Assembly: GCF_005405065.1 (NCBI RefSeq) | Contig: NZ_BJDI01000009.1 | Location: 88,717-152,716, forward strand | DNA from: Lactiplantibacillus nangangensis | Lineage (GTDB): Bacteria > Bacillota > Bacilli > Lactobacillales > Lactobacillaceae | Reading direction: 5' to 3' | DNA: 64,000 bases | Shown: positions 18,401 to 27,497 of the stretch, in pieces | Numbering within the stretch: the stretch's first letter is position 1 | Layout: every line of letters starts with the position of its first letter | Translations under genes and position numbers: made by a program | The notes under the pieces: model-generated | Seen by the model: the letters and a program-made list of their open reading frames with translations, nothing else | What the model was told of the DNA's origin: nothing | The model's database searches: none

Positions 18401-21400
18401 ACGATGTATGACATGTTTGACGGTGATGCGGCATTAACTGTCCTCGATGTTTCAAAGTGGAATACTGGCAAAGTGACTGATATGCGCTTCATGTTCTGGG
18501 GCACTAGCAGCTTAAAAGTTCTCGATTTCTCAAATTGGGATATGTCCAACGTCACTTCAACCACTAACATGTTAACCAATACCAACCTACAAAAGATCAT
18601 CTTGGGTACTAAGAATAAATGGTCCAGTGATACTGGCTTACCTGACTTAACTGCCGATGCAACCTACTCTGGCAACTGGATTAGCAATGACACGAAAACC
18701 TACAATTCTAGCGACTTATTAGCTAACAACGTTGCCGGAACCTACATCCGTGAATTAGCTACCAGTGGGACCACCGTGGATGCGAACGATTCAGCCTTCG
18801 TTGCTGGCCCAGACGCTACTTGGGACGCTGAAGGTAATTTTGCCGGTGCTAAGGACTACTACGGCAACGACTTAGCCTTTGCCGATGTCACCGTCTCTGG
18901 TGACACCGTCAATACCAAAGTTCCAGGCACTTATCACGTCACTTACAGCTACACCGACGTCACTGGGAACACGATTTCTAAGACGATTGCCGTCACCGTA
19001 ACTGCCAGCACCGCAGCAGTCGAAACGACCGATAAAACAGTTGAACTCGGCGACAACTGGGACGCTGCCACCAACTTTACCGGGGTTGATACGGATGGTT
19101 CAAGCGTTGATTTCAGTCACGTAACCGTCGCTGGCGATACCGTGAATACCAAAATTCCAGGCACTTACAATGTCACTTACAGCTTCAAAGATAGTGCTGG
19201 TAACCTGATTTCTAAGACGATTCAAGTCGTTGTTTACGGGATTATCTTAAATAACACCAACAAAGAAATTTCGACTACCAGTGACTGGACACCAGCTGGC
19301 AACGTCAACAAGGCCACTAATATCAATGGTGACGAACTTGCTGGTAGTGATTTGATCATCACCATCACCGATGAAAATGGTCAAGTTGTCACTTCACTTG
19401 GTAAACCGGGAACTTATACCGTCACTTATACCTTTGCTAGCCGTGCTCGCTCCGCTGAAACTTACTCGGTTAGCGCAACGGTTACCGTTACCAACAAAGC
19501 GAGTCTCGATGTTAGCGACGGTACCGTTAAACCAGGGAATACTTGGAATGCCGAAGATAACTTTAACGGCGCAACCGATGAAAACGGCGACGCAATCGAC
19601 TTCAGTCAAGTCACAGTCGCTGGTTCAGTTGACACCAAGAAACCGGGCAGCTACGACATCACTTACACTTACAAAGACGCTGCCGGTAATGTTACTTCAA
19701 AGACGATTACCGTCACAGTCTCCGCTAGTGAAGCGAGCCTTGATGCTTCAGATAGTAGCGTCAAAGTCGGTGACAGTTGGAACCCAGAAGATAACTTTGA
19801 TAGCGCTGTTGACGCAAACGGCACTACTACTATCGACTTTAGTAAGGTAACCGTTTCTGGCGACACTGTTAATACCAAGATTCCTGGCACTTATAACGTC
19901 ACATATTCATTTGTTGATGTGACTGGGGCCACAGTTTCTAAGACGGTTAAAGTCGTTGTTTACGGGATTACTTTGACTGAAACTGAAAAAGAATTGTCGA
20001 CTACTGCCAACTGGGATCCAACGGCGAACATCAAACAAGCTGTAAATGTTGATGGGACAACCGCCGACGTCACGGTAACAATGAAAGACGCTGATGGCAA
20101 AGTCGTCACAAATTTGGGCAAGCCAGGAACCTACACAGTTACCTACACCATTGACGGTTACACAACAACCGCAACGGTTACGGTTACCAGCAAAGCTAGC
20201 CTAGATGTTAGTGATAGTACCGTTAAACCAGGTAATACTTGGCGTGCCGAAGATAACTTCAACGGCGCAAGCGACGAAAACGGCGATACCATCGACTTTA
20301 GCAAAGTGACCGTTTCTGGCTCAGTTGACACGACCAAACCGGGTAGTTATGACATCACTTACACGTACACGGACGACGCTGGTAATGCCACTTGGAAGAA
20401 AATCACAGTCACGGTTTCTGCTAGTGAAGCTAGCCTCGATGCCTCAGATAGTAGCGTCAAAGTTGGCGGCACTTGGAGCGCTGAAGATAACTTCAATAGT
20501 GCAGTCGATGCTAATGGCACCACTGCTATCGAATTTAACAAGGTAACGATTTCTGGCGATACTGTCGATACAAAGGTTCCCGGCACTTACAATGTCACGT
20601 ATTCATTTACTGATGTGACCGGCGCAACGGTTTCTAAGACCGTTAAAGTCATTGTTTACGGGATTACTTTAAACGACACTGACAAGACGCTCTCAACAAC
20701 CGCCAACTGGGATCCAAAGACAAATATCAAGCAAGCTGTGAACGCTGATGGCACAACCGCTGACGTCACAGTCACCATGAAAGATGCCAATGGCAATACG
20801 GTCACAAGTTTAGGCAAACCAGGAACTTACACGGTTACCTACGCGATTGATGGCTACACAACGACCGCAACGGTTACGGTTACCAGCAAAGCTAGCCTAG
20901 ATGTTAGTGATAGTACCGTTAAACCAGGTAATACTTGGCGTGCCGAAGATAACTTCAACGGCGCAAGCGACGAAAACGGCGATACCATCGACTTTAGCAA
21001 AGTGACCGTTTCTGGCTCAGTTGACACGACCAAACCGGGTAGTTATGACATCACTTACACGTACACGGACGACGCTGGTAATGCCACTTGGAAGAAAATC
21101 ACAGTCACGGTTTCTGCTAGTGAAGCTAGCCTCGATGCCTCAGATAGTAGCGTCAAAGTTGGCGGCACTTGGAGCGCTGAAGATAACTTCAATAGTGCAG
21201 TCGATGCTAATGGCACCACTGCTATCGAATTTAACAAGGTAACGATTTCTGGCGATACTGTCGATACAAAGGTTCCCGGCACTTACAATGTCACGTATTC
21301 ATTTACTGATGTGACCGGCGCAACGGTTTCTAAGACCGTTAAAGTCATTGTTTACGGGATTACTTTAAACGACACTGACAAGACGCTCTCAACAACCGCC

Positions 21401-23743
21401 AACTGGGATCCAACCACGAATATCAAGCAAGCTGTAAATACCGATGGCACAACCGCTGACGTCACCATCACCATGCAAGACGCTGACGGTAAGACGGTCA
21501 CAAACTTAAGCAAACCTGGCAAGTACACGGTCACCTATGCCATTGATGGCTATACGACGACGGCAACTATTACGGTCACCAGTCAAGCTAGTTTAGACGT
21601 TCAAGGGTCAACGCTCAAACCAGGGTCAACTTGGAACGCTAAAGATAACTTCATCGGCGGGACGGATGAAAATGGCGACGCGCTCGACTTCAGCCAAGTC
21701 ACCGTTTCCGGCACCGTTAACACTAACAAGCCAGGTAGCTATGACGTCACTTACAGCTACACGGACGCCGCTGGCAACCCAACATCACAAACGGTTACAA
21801 TCACCGTTAGTGACAGCAACGCCAGCATCGACGCTGCGGACAGTGCCGTTAAAGTTGGCAGCACTTGGACTGCCAAAGATAACTTCAACAGCGCAGTTAA
21901 CGCCGATGGCACGACGAATGTTGATTTCAAAGATGTAACAGTTAGTGGCGATACCGTTAACACAAAGGTACCAGGAACTTACAACGTCACTTATAGCTTT
22001 ACGGATAGCACTGGCGCAACAATCTCTAAGACCGTTAAAGTTGTGGTCTACGGGATTACGTTAACTGAAACCGACAAGACCTTATCAACGACCAACAACT
22101 GGGATCCAATGACTAATGTCAAGCAAGCCGTCAACGCAGATGGCACCGATGCTAAAGTCACCGTCACGATGACGGATGCGGATGGCAAGACGGTCACGAG
22201 TTTAACCAAGCCAGGGGTCTATACGATCACTTACACTAGCGCTGATGACAGCGTGACTGCTACTGTGACAATTACCAATGGTGCGACCCTTAACGTTGTC
22301 GATTCAACGGTCAAACCAGGTTCGACTTGGAATGCCAAAGATAACTTCATCGACGGGACGGATGAAAATGGCGATGCCCTCGACTTTAGCCAAATTACCG
22401 TCACTGGCTCAGTCAACACGAACAAGCCAGGTGATTACAAGGTCACCTACACGTACACGGACGCCGCTGGCAACGAAACGTCACAAACGATTACAATCAC
22501 CGTTAGTGATACCAATGCCAATATCGACGCCAACGACAGTACGCTGAAACTCGGTGACACTTGGCACGCCGAAGATAACTTTAACGCTGCCGTCAACGCA
22601 GATGGCACGACCAACGTGGCGTTCAAAGACGTGACGGTCGGTGGCGACACGGTCAACACCAACGTACCAGGCACTTACAATGTCACTTACACGTTTACGG
22701 ACAGTACCGGCGCAACGATCTCGAAGACCGTCAAAGTCGTGGTTTACGGGATCACCTTGAACGAAACCAACAAGGAAATCTCAACGACCAGCAATTGGGA
22801 CCCAACGACGAACGTCAAAAAGGCCACTGATGGCACTGGTAACGAACTCGGCGGCAGCGATTTAGCCATCGCTATCACGGATGAAGCTGGCAAGACGGTC
22901 ACTTCCTTGACGAAACCTGGGACTTACACCGTAACCTACAGCTTCGTCACTCGGGCCGGCGAAAGCTACACCACGAGTGCTACAGTCGTTGTGACTAACA
23001 AAGCTAGTCTGAACGTGAATGATTCTAATTTGACCGCCGGCGATAGCTGGAAGCCAGCCGATAACTTCGTCAGTGGGACGGATGAAAATGGCGATGCACT
23101 CGACTTCAGCCAAATTACCGTCACTGGTAACGTTGACCCGAACACCGCTGGCACTTACAAAGTCAGCTACAGCTACACCGATGCGAATGGTGACAGTATC
23201 ACCAAAGTAATCACCGTGACGGTTACCGCTAAAGATACCGATGGTGATGGCGACAACGGTAATGGCAACGGCGGTACGGACACCGACGGCAATGGTGGTG
23301 GCGATACGGATACCGGTGACAACAACAATGGTAACGGTAATACCGATACTGGCGACACCGACAATAATGGCGGTGGCAATACCGATGCTGGCAACAATAA
23401 CAACAACGGTAGCGGCACTGATACGGATGAAAATAGCGACGGTGATGCGATTAATAATGGTCACAAACCGCAACCCGACACTAATCAATCTGAAGGCGAT
23501 ACCGTTGTAGTTAAGCCAGTCGGCACCACACCGGCAAACTCACAAGCTAAATCAGCCAAGAAAGTTAGCCTGAAGACTGCTGCTAAACAAGTCAACGGTC
23601 AAGCGGATGCTACTCTGGATCAATTACCACAAACGAATGAACAGTCAACCAATCGCGCCGCAACCGCTGGCGTTGTGCTCTTAGCACTTGGTGGCTTAGT
23701 CCTCGGACTTGGTAAAGCCGTCCTGAATCGTCGACATAACTAG
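15464..23743 (+). CDS. Giant LPXTG surface protein: KxYKxGKxW signal, BspA-like repeats, Ig-like repeats
   Basis: About 2759 residues. ATG at 15464 follows GGGGAG with 8 nt spacing. The N-terminus has a KxYKxGKxW-type signal (YKMYKKGRFW) and export segment to about residue 38. Then a Thr/Asp/Asn-rich stalk to about residue 265; about 26 BspA-like repeats of 26 residues (DUF285 type, VTNMSYMF ... LDVSNWNTS, nt 16500-18600); about 19 bacterial Ig-like modules of about 78 residues (nt 18770-23230); a Gly/Asp/Asn low-complexity spacer; LPQTN sorting signal, membrane segment and NRRHN tail. Sortase-anchored, probably adhesive; ligand unknown. Two Ig-like units contain a 550-bp exact duplication. 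The Ig-like modules are arranged as recurring triplets of about 232 residues. Confidence 0.93.
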   Translation: MLEPTDKKVHYKMYKKGRFWVFAGIAAFTWQINTLNVHADTTDTTTVPNTEISTASAVDTTSHTAVLPAAKTTDEVAQNETDTSGADKAVTKNTTDSTATDDTKATVTTASSDEPAATNTTDTTKQDASTVDSTTANKTTTEPETTDNSSSVNNSDNKPTNQTETTTNTQESHQTADTQDDQNSNNNLTNTVNDNSSSTTDTTTNNDEHQALDPVTEDVANTTNDDSVDSVVVNETTPNDTITETPTKTATTQNKTAAPVVKVKAARAAVTDDIASNTFGDSTWRIDSNGILHIGAGTFVNTDGKNPWSDYADKITSIVFEGEVNAAADSSFLFNGMSNVKSVTNTNNFKTSSVTNMRSMFANNTSLTSLDLSSWDTSKVTNMQATFYNMPALSSLNLSGWNTSNVTNMASMFDQDAALTTVDVSTWNTSKVKNMGSMFYKASKLTSLNVSGWNTSNVTSMKNMFRGATNLASLDVSNWDTGNVTTMSYMFYGNSALRALDVSGWNTSKVTDMSYQFYGDSALSALDVSNWKTSQVTDMSYLFYGDSAITVLNVGNWDTANVTNMRYVFYGLTSITALDVANWNTSKVTNLASTFRNMPLLTSLDVSKWDTSNVTNMNSTFMNLTVLKNLAIGNWDTSKVTNMAHMFSSDWALTSLDVSKWQTGNVTDMSYLFYSLSAITKLDVSNWNTSKVTNMAQMFNSNFKLTTLDVSNWNTSNVTDMNNMFYSASALTTLDVSKWDTGQVTDMNSMFDGAINLVTVDVSNWNTGKVTNMSYMFWGANKLTTLDVSKWNTSNVTDMSFMFVSNWVLGALDVTNWDTSKVTTMENMFAFDEALTTLNTSNWKTSNVTNMSNMFNGDISLTSVDVSGWDTSNVTTMAYMFWGNNKLVSLDVSKWNTSNVTDMSFMFNSNWVLGALDVTNWDTSKVTTMENMFAYCEALTTLNTSNWDTGNVTNMSRMFVGDFGLTTLDVSGWDTSNVETMYDMFDGDAALTVLDVSKWNTGKVTDMRFMFWGTSSLKVLDFSNWDMSNVTSTTNMLTNTNLQKIILGTKNKWSSDTGLPDLTADATYSGNWISNDTKTYNSSDLLANNVAGTYIRELATSGTTVDANDSAFVAGPDATWDAEGNFAGAKDYYGNDLAFADVTVSGDTVNTKVPGTYHVTYSYTDVTGNTISKTIAVTVTASTAAVETTDKTVELGDNWDAATNFTGVDTDGSSVDFSHVTVAGDTVNTKIPGTYNVTYSFKDSAGNLISKTIQVVVYGIILNNTNKEISTTSDWTPAGNVNKATNINGDELAGSDLIITITDENGQVVTSLGKPGTYTVTYTFASRARSAETYSVSATVTVTNKASLDVSDGTVKPGNTWNAEDNFNGATDENGDAIDFSQVTVAGSVDTKKPGSYDITYTYKDAAGNVTSKTITVTVSASEASLDASDSSVKVGDSWNPEDNFDSAVDANGTTTIDFSKVTVSGDTVNTKIPGTYNVTYSFVDVTGATVSKTVKVVVYGITLTETEKELSTTANWDPTANIKQAVNVDGTTADVTVTMKDADGKVVTNLGKPGTYTVTYTIDGYTTTATVTVTSKASLDVSDSTVKPGNTWRAEDNFNGASDENGDTIDFSKVTVSGSVDTTKPGSYDITYTYTDDAGNATWKKITVTVSASEASLDASDSSVKVGGTWSAEDNFNSAVDANGTTAIEFNKVTISGDTVDTKVPGTYNVTYSFTDVTGATVSKTVKVIVYGITLNDTDKTLSTTANWDPKTNIKQAVNADGTTADVTVTMKDANGNTVTSLGKPGTYTVTYAIDGYTTTATVTVTSKASLDVSDSTVKPGNTWRAEDNFNGASDENGDTIDFSKVTVSGSVDTTKPGSYDITYTYTDDAGNATWKKITVTVSASEASLDASDSSVKVGGTWSAEDNFNSAVDANGTTAIEFNKVTISGDTVDTKVPGTYNVTYSFTDVTGATVSKTVKVIVYGITLNDTDKTLSTTANWDPTTNIKQAVNTDGTTADVTITMQDADGKTVTNLSKPGKYTVTYAIDGYTTTATITVTSQASLDVQGSTLKPGSTWNAKDNFIGGTDENGDALDFSQVTVSGTVNTNKPGSYDVTYSYTDAAGNPTSQTVTITVSDSNASIDAADSAVKVGSTWTAKDNFNSAVNADGTTNVDFKDVTVSGDTVNTKVPGTYNVTYSFTDSTGATISKTVKVVVYGITLTETDKTLSTTNNWDPMTNVKQAVNADGTDAKVTVTMTDADGKTVTSLTKPGVYTITYTSADDSVTATVTITNGATLNVVDSTVKPGSTWNAKDNFIDGTDENGDALDFSQITVTGSVNTNKPGDYKVTYTYTDAAGNETSQTITITVSDTNANIDANDSTLKLGDTWHAEDNFNAAVNADGTTNVAFKDVTVGGDTVNTNVPGTYNVTYTFTDSTGATISKTVKVVVYGITLNETNKEISTTSNWDPTTNVKKATDGTGNELGGSDLAIAITDEAGKTVTSLTKPGTYTVTYSFVTRAGESYTTSATVVVTNKASLNVNDSNLTAGDSWKPADNFVSGTDENGDALDFSQITVTGNVDPNTAGTYKVSYSYTDANGDSITKVITVTVTAKDTDGDGDNGNGNGGTDTDGNGGGDTDTGDNNNGNGNTDTGDTDNNGGGNTDAGNNNNNGSGTDTDENSDGDAINNGHKPQPDTNQSEGDTVVVKPVGTTPANSQAKSAKKVSLKTAAKQVNGQADATLDQLPQTNEQSTNRAATAGVVLLALGGLVLGLGKAVLNRRHN
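20168..21413 (+). repeat. Exact 550-bp direct repeat inside the surface protein gene
   Basis: 20168-20717 and 20864-21413 match base for base (offset 696 bp, 232 codons), checked line by line. First mismatches are at 20167/20863 and 20718/21414. The other triplet units differ at many silent sites, so this pair reflects recent duplication or gene conversion. Confidence 0.93.
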
Positions 23744-23768
23744 GCCTTAAGGCAACGCCTTTCATGGA

Positions 23769-23798
23769 CCGCCTCATCAACTTGATGGGGCGGTTTTT
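23769..23798 (+). terminator. Intrinsic terminator of the surface protein gene
   Basis: CCGCCTCATCAA / TTGATGGGGCGG arms followed by TTTTTG, 26 nt after the stop codon. Confidence 0.9.
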
Positions 23799-23817
23799 GT
23801 TTGCCCTGAAAACATCA

Positions 23818-23853
23818 AAAAAAAGAGCCTTCAACTTTAATTGTTGAAAGCTC
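23818..23853 (-). terminator. Intrinsic terminator of the BCCP-like gene
   Basis: On the minus strand GAGCTTTCAACAA / TTGAAGGCTC arms are followed by a run of eight T. Confidence 0.85.
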
Positions 23854-23860
23854 GCAAAAC

Positions 23861-24394
23861 TTAAATATCACTTGGTGTATCTGGAATTAATTGAATTAAT
23901 GGTTGGCCGAAGTTGACCTCGTCACCATTTTTAACAAGCAAAGTCTTCACTTGACCGGCTTGCTTGGCAACGACTGGCCGCATCATTTGCATCGCTTGAA
24001 TCAAGCCAACTTGCTGACCCACACTGACATGATCACCAACGCTGACATATGGCGTTTCCTCTGAAGAATGCGCCTGATAAAACATCCCGACCACGGGGGC
24101 CGTGATGCAATCAGCCGGATCAATCTCAGTTTCAGTTGATGCCGGTGTGCTCATTGGGGTTGGGGTCGCCTCGGAACTCACTGGCGAGCTCCCAACTGGT
24201 TCTAGTTTCGGTGCCACTGGTGTGACCTTGTCAGCAGGGACATTGGGCATTGGTGCTGGTTGCGTCGACACAACCGGTTTGCCGTGCCCTTTTTTACCTA
24301 GTTGAATTTCAAATTCTTGGTCACGATACTCAAAATTGGTTAAACTACTTTGTTCAAATTTGTCCATTAATTGATAAATCTTATTTAAATCCAT
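23861..24394 (-). CDS. AccB-like biotin carboxyl carrier protein lacking the biotinyl lysine
   Basis: About 177 residues. The N-terminus MDLNKIYQLMDKFEQS matches AccB proteins, followed by a Pro/Thr-rich linker (residues 45-95) and a C-terminal biotinyl/lipoyl fold (ITAPVVGMFYQ ... LIQAMQMMRPVVAKQAGQV). The normally invariant AMKM reads AMQM: the codon is CAA (Gln), so canonical biotinylation is impossible. ATG at 24394 has GGAGGG 7 nt upstream. No other carboxylase subunit is nearby. It may be an orphan paralogue with a structural or regulatory role in acetyl-CoA carboxylase, or a decaying copy. Confidence 0.85.
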   Translation of the reverse strand: MDLNKIYQLMDKFEQSSLTNFEYRDQEFEIQLGKKGHGKPVVSTQPAPMPNVPADKVTPVAPKLEPVGSSPVSSEATPTPMSTPASTETEIDPADCITAPVVGMFYQAHSSEETPYVSVGDHVSVGQQVGLIQAMQMMRPVVAKQAGQVKTLLVKNGDEVNFGQPLIQLIPDTPSDI

Positions 24395-24492
24395 CCAACA
24401 ACCCTCCAATAGATTACGGTTATCATTATAACGCCTAGTGTATCGCAGGATTGTTGTGGAAGTGTGAAGCCTTGGTTAAGAATTTCTCAATA

Positions 24493-24813
24493 TTACGCTG
24501 AAGCGAGACCCCGCGCGGCTGTCACAACTTTAAATAAGAAGAGTGGCGCTGGTGATTTACCGGCATTCGCATAAGCTAAGACGGCATCCACGTGATCCAA
24601 CTGCAACAGGCGATTATCCAATTGCCACAAGTCACGCCGATAATAATCACGACAATATTGAACCAAGTTGGTCAAAAAGTTGCCCACAGCTTCATTGACG
24701 GTATCACCTCGCCCATCAACGCCCCAGAAATCAGCTGATTCCAGCCAGAAGCGCTGTTCGGACAATTCCCGATAACGACCTTCTTCATGAATTAAAACTA
24801 ATCGTGGTTCCAT
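24493..24813 (-). CDS. Hypothetical protein, weakly HicB-like
   Basis: 106 residues from the ATG at 24813 (GGGGG 7 nt upstream). The segment FWLESADFWGVDGRGDTVNEAVGNF resembles the HicB-type pattern in which a short beta fold is followed by GDT-EA and an alpha helix, but no HicA partner is adjacent and there is no helix-turn-helix. No membrane segment or signal peptide. Function not assigned. Confidence 0.5.
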   Translation of the reverse strand: MEPRLVLIHEEGRYRELSEQRFWLESADFWGVDGRGDTVNEAVGNFLTNLVQYCRDYYRRDLWQLDNRLLQLDHVDAVLAYANAGKSPAPLFLFKVVTAARGLASA

Positions 24814-24965
24814 TGCCAGTCCCCCTCTGAAAATTGACGGTAACATTTAATGTCATAAAAGATACCATCATTTGTGGTGACTAACAATCCCAAACCGAAA
24901 AGCCGTTTGAAATTAAGGTTCTTAATCACGGACACCTTAATTTGCAACTCACTCGGGAGTTTTAT

Positions 24966-25436
24966 TTAAGAATCTAAACCACGTTCTTTTGCTAAAAAAG
25001 TGCCATGGTGTTGAATATCCTGTTTCAGATCCGCCATCGTAAATTGATGGTAATAAGCCCGATATTGGCGATCAGCGACTGTAAATAGATCAGTCAGTGT
25101 CTCGCTAATGTTGGCCGCAATCGGTGAACTATCAGCTTCATCATCCGTTTCAGAATGACCCGTAATAAATCGGGCATAGCTCAGCGTTGGTGGAATCGTC
25201 AGGTCGTATAAATCCCCCAAATTCATTTCAGTCAGCGTTTTTTCAAGTTGGTAACCGCCATTTTTGCCAACGGTCCCGATCAGATAGCCCTGCTTATGTA
25301 AAACTGATAAAATATTTCGAATCATGACGGGGTTCAAATGTAACGACTGGGCCAGTTCACGACTGGAAACTTTGTTGGGCCGATGCGCGTCTAAATACAG
25401 CAGACTGTGCACCGCCACTGAAAAATCAAGCTTCAT
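24966..25436 (-). CDS. Rrf2 family transcriptional regulator
   Basis: 156 residues. The N-terminal winged helix (MKLDFSVAVHSLLYLDAH ... SSRELAQSLHLNPVMIRNIL) and wing with GTVGKNGGYQL are typical of Rrf2/YwnA-like proteins. It lacks the three clustered cysteines that bind an Fe-S cluster in IscR/NsrR, so it probably senses something else. RBS GGGAGG before the ATG. Divergent from the DUF2075 ATPase gene. Confidence 0.9.
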   Translation of the reverse strand: MKLDFSVAVHSLLYLDAHRPNKVSSRELAQSLHLNPVMIRNILSVLHKQGYLIGTVGKNGGYQLEKTLTEMNLGDLYDLTIPPTLSYARFITGHSETDDEADSSPIAANISETLTDLFTVADRQYRAYYHQFTMADLKQDIQHHGTFLAKERGLDS

Positions 25437-25546
25437 AATATGCCTCCCGCAATCAAGTTGATTAGCTTCATTCTACCACCAGCTGTAACTATTATCATTT
25501 CAATTAGCATTTAAGTTACGTTATAATGCCTCCTAGGGGGCTTTTG

Positions 25547-26743
25547 ATGACAATAGAACTCAGTGCGGCGACCTTTAAGCTAGCGGATCAAGCCGCTTTA
25601 TCGCCTGCCCAACAACAATTAGAACAAACTTTACTAACCTTTATTCGCGAACACCGTCAACAACCAAAAACTGGCTTATTCGTCATTCACGGCGATGCCG
25701 GTACCGGCAAAAGTGCTGTCTTAGCAGCCGCTTTTAGTCGTTTGCAAGCTTTGAGCCGGAGTCAAACACCCAACGACTTACAAGGGACCGAAAATTATCT
25801 CGTCGTTAACCACAACGAAATGTTAAAAATTTACAAGCGACTTGCTGGCGAAGATCCAAATTTACGGAAAAAGGACTTCCAGAAACCAACGCCGCTGATC
25901 AACCGGCTCGCCAAAACGGCGACCCCCGCTGACGTTGTCTTCATTGACGAAGCGCATCTCCTACTGACGCAACCGGATCGTTACAATAAATTTACCGGCC
26001 AAAATCAATTGACCGAACTCATCAAGCAGTGCCGTGTGGTGGTGCTCGTCTTCGATACGCGCCAAGTCTTGAAATTAAAAAGTTACTGGCAAACGAGTGA
26101 CCTCGCACCGTTCTTAGCCAAGTACCCGCAGCAGACGTTTAACTTGGATGAACAATTCCGAGTCACAGGCAATGCGTCAGTCATCAATTGGATCGACCAG
26201 TTCACGCAAGGCCAACTTTTGCCGCGACCGCAAGATGCTAACTTTGACTTCCGAATTTTTGCCGATGGTCAACCGATGTATGACTTGATCCGGCAACGTG
26301 ACCAACAAGTGGCCCTGTCACGTCTGATTGCGACTGCGGACTTTCCGTATGTCGTCAATCACGGGACTTGGTACGTGACAGCCGGGAGTCTTAAAATTCC
26401 TTGGGATAAAGTTAATTTAACGGATGACCCATGGGCGTTGCGACCGGAAACCCTCAATGAGGTTGGCTCGATCTATACAATTCAAGGTTTCGATTTGAAT
26501 TACGCCGGTGTTATCTTAGGGCCATCCGTTGGCTACGATGCGGCGAGTGATGCAATCATCGTCCGCCCAGAACGCTACGAAGACCAAGAAGCGTTCAAAA
26601 AACGAGACGACCTTGGGCAATTAACGCCATTAAAGTCACAACTCATTTTCAATTCCATCAACGTGCTCATGAAACGTGGCCGCTATGGACTCTATTTGTA
26701 CGCGGTCGACCCCGCCCTACGTCAGCGATTATTAGCGTTATAA
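25547..26743 (+). CDS. DUF2075 family P-loop ATPase
   Basis: About 398 residues from the ATG at 25547 (GGGGG 6 nt upstream). Walker A GDAGTGKSAV near residue 50, Walker B VVFIDEAHLLL near residue 130, helicase-like QFRVTGNASV and a C-terminal motif SIYTIQGFDLNYAGVILGP. These match the DUF2075 family (Schlafen-group / SF1-like ATPases), putative nucleic acid remodelling enzymes. No partner gene defines its role; the PEBP gene follows 29 nt later and may be co-transcribed. Confidence 0.85.
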   Translation: MTIELSAATFKLADQAALSPAQQQLEQTLLTFIREHRQQPKTGLFVIHGDAGTGKSAVLAAAFSRLQALSRSQTPNDLQGTENYLVVNHNEMLKIYKRLAGEDPNLRKKDFQKPTPLINRLAKTATPADVVFIDEAHLLLTQPDRYNKFTGQNQLTELIKQCRVVVLVFDTRQVLKLKSYWQTSDLAPFLAKYPQQTFNLDEQFRVTGNASVINWIDQFTQGQLLPRPQDANFDFRIFADGQPMYDLIRQRDQQVALSRLIATADFPYVVNHGTWYVTAGSLKIPWDKVNLTDDPWALRPETLNEVGSIYTIQGFDLNYAGVILGPSVGYDAASDAIIVRPERYEDQEAFKKRDDLGQLTPLKSQLIFNSINVLMKRGRYGLYLYAVDPALRQRLLAL

Positions 26744-26772
26744 TACAGTTAACTGTAAGGAGGGATTTCAAA

Positions 26773-27282
26773 ATGAAAGTATCAATTCCAACCGAAAACG
26801 GTGCGCTTGCGGCTAAGTATTCTAAGCAGGCCGCCCCAGCGTTACAACGTAAAGGGCATCCAATCATTTCGTTTCCCGTTCACATTGAAGACGTTCCGGC
26901 TGACGCCAAAACGTTAGCCTTCGTTTTCTACGATGACGATGCCATTCCAGTCGGTGGGTTCACTTGGATTCATTGGATTGCGGCGAATTTACCCGCTAAC
27001 ACGACCGATATTCCTGAAAACGCCAGCCAAACTGGTGCGGTGTCGATGGTTCAAGGCAACAATTCGACCGCTGGTGGCTATACCGGTGAGACTGATTTAG
27101 CGATCACGCAACACTACGTTGGGCCTTATCCGCCAGACGAAGATCACGATTATACCTTTAAACTTTACGCGTTAGATACCGAACTACCATTAGACCCCGG
27201 CTATTGGCTCAATCATTTTTACAAAGCCAGTGCGGGTCACGTCCTCGCGACCGCCACGACGGTTGTCGTTGGGAAAAAATAG
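26773..27282 (+). CDS. YbhB/YbcL family Raf kinase inhibitor-like (PEBP) protein
   Basis: 169 residues. The PEBP fold is evident from FVFYDDDAIPVGGFTWIHWI (the D-A-P-GG-HW ligand-pocket signature) and the downstream segment with YVGPYPPDEDHDYTFKLYAL. Cytosolic in bacteria, biochemical role not established for this group. RBS AAGGAGG. Follows the DUF2075 ATPase gene and ends at a strong terminator. Confidence 0.92.
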   Translation: MKVSIPTENGALAAKYSKQAAPALQRKGHPIISFPVHIEDVPADAKTLAFVFYDDDAIPVGGFTWIHWIAANLPANTTDIPENASQTGAVSMVQGNNSTAGGYTGETDLAITQHYVGPYPPDEDHDYTFKLYALDTELPLDPGYWLNHFYKASAGHVLATATTVVVGKK

Positions 27283-27290
27283 TTATTTTA

Positions 27291-27328
27291 TAAAACCGTT
27301 GCCAAAATCATTGGTAACGGTTTTATAT
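27291..27328 (+). terminator. Intrinsic terminator after the PEBP gene
   Basis: Arms TAAAACCGTTGCC and GGTAACGGTTTTA separated by AAAATCATT. Confidence 0.88.
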
Positions 27329-27497
27329 ATTATGCGAATTAAATTAGATATATTATAATTATTAAAATGATTTAAAAATGCCAATTTAGCCATTCTTAAA
27401 ACCTGAAATCAACTAAAAGCTATGTTATACTCATACACGTTGTCACAAAATAAATAACTTTTTTATATAGAACTCATCAAGGAGGATTTTGGTTTAC

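Noticed and set aside
15649..23510. Many open frames on the opposite strand and other frames of the giant adhesin gene
   Set aside because: They follow the repeat periodicity, lack ribosome binding sites, and are shadows of the real frame.
24493..24813. A HicAB toxin-antitoxin system
   Set aside because: No HicA-like gene adjacent, and similarity to HicB is weak.
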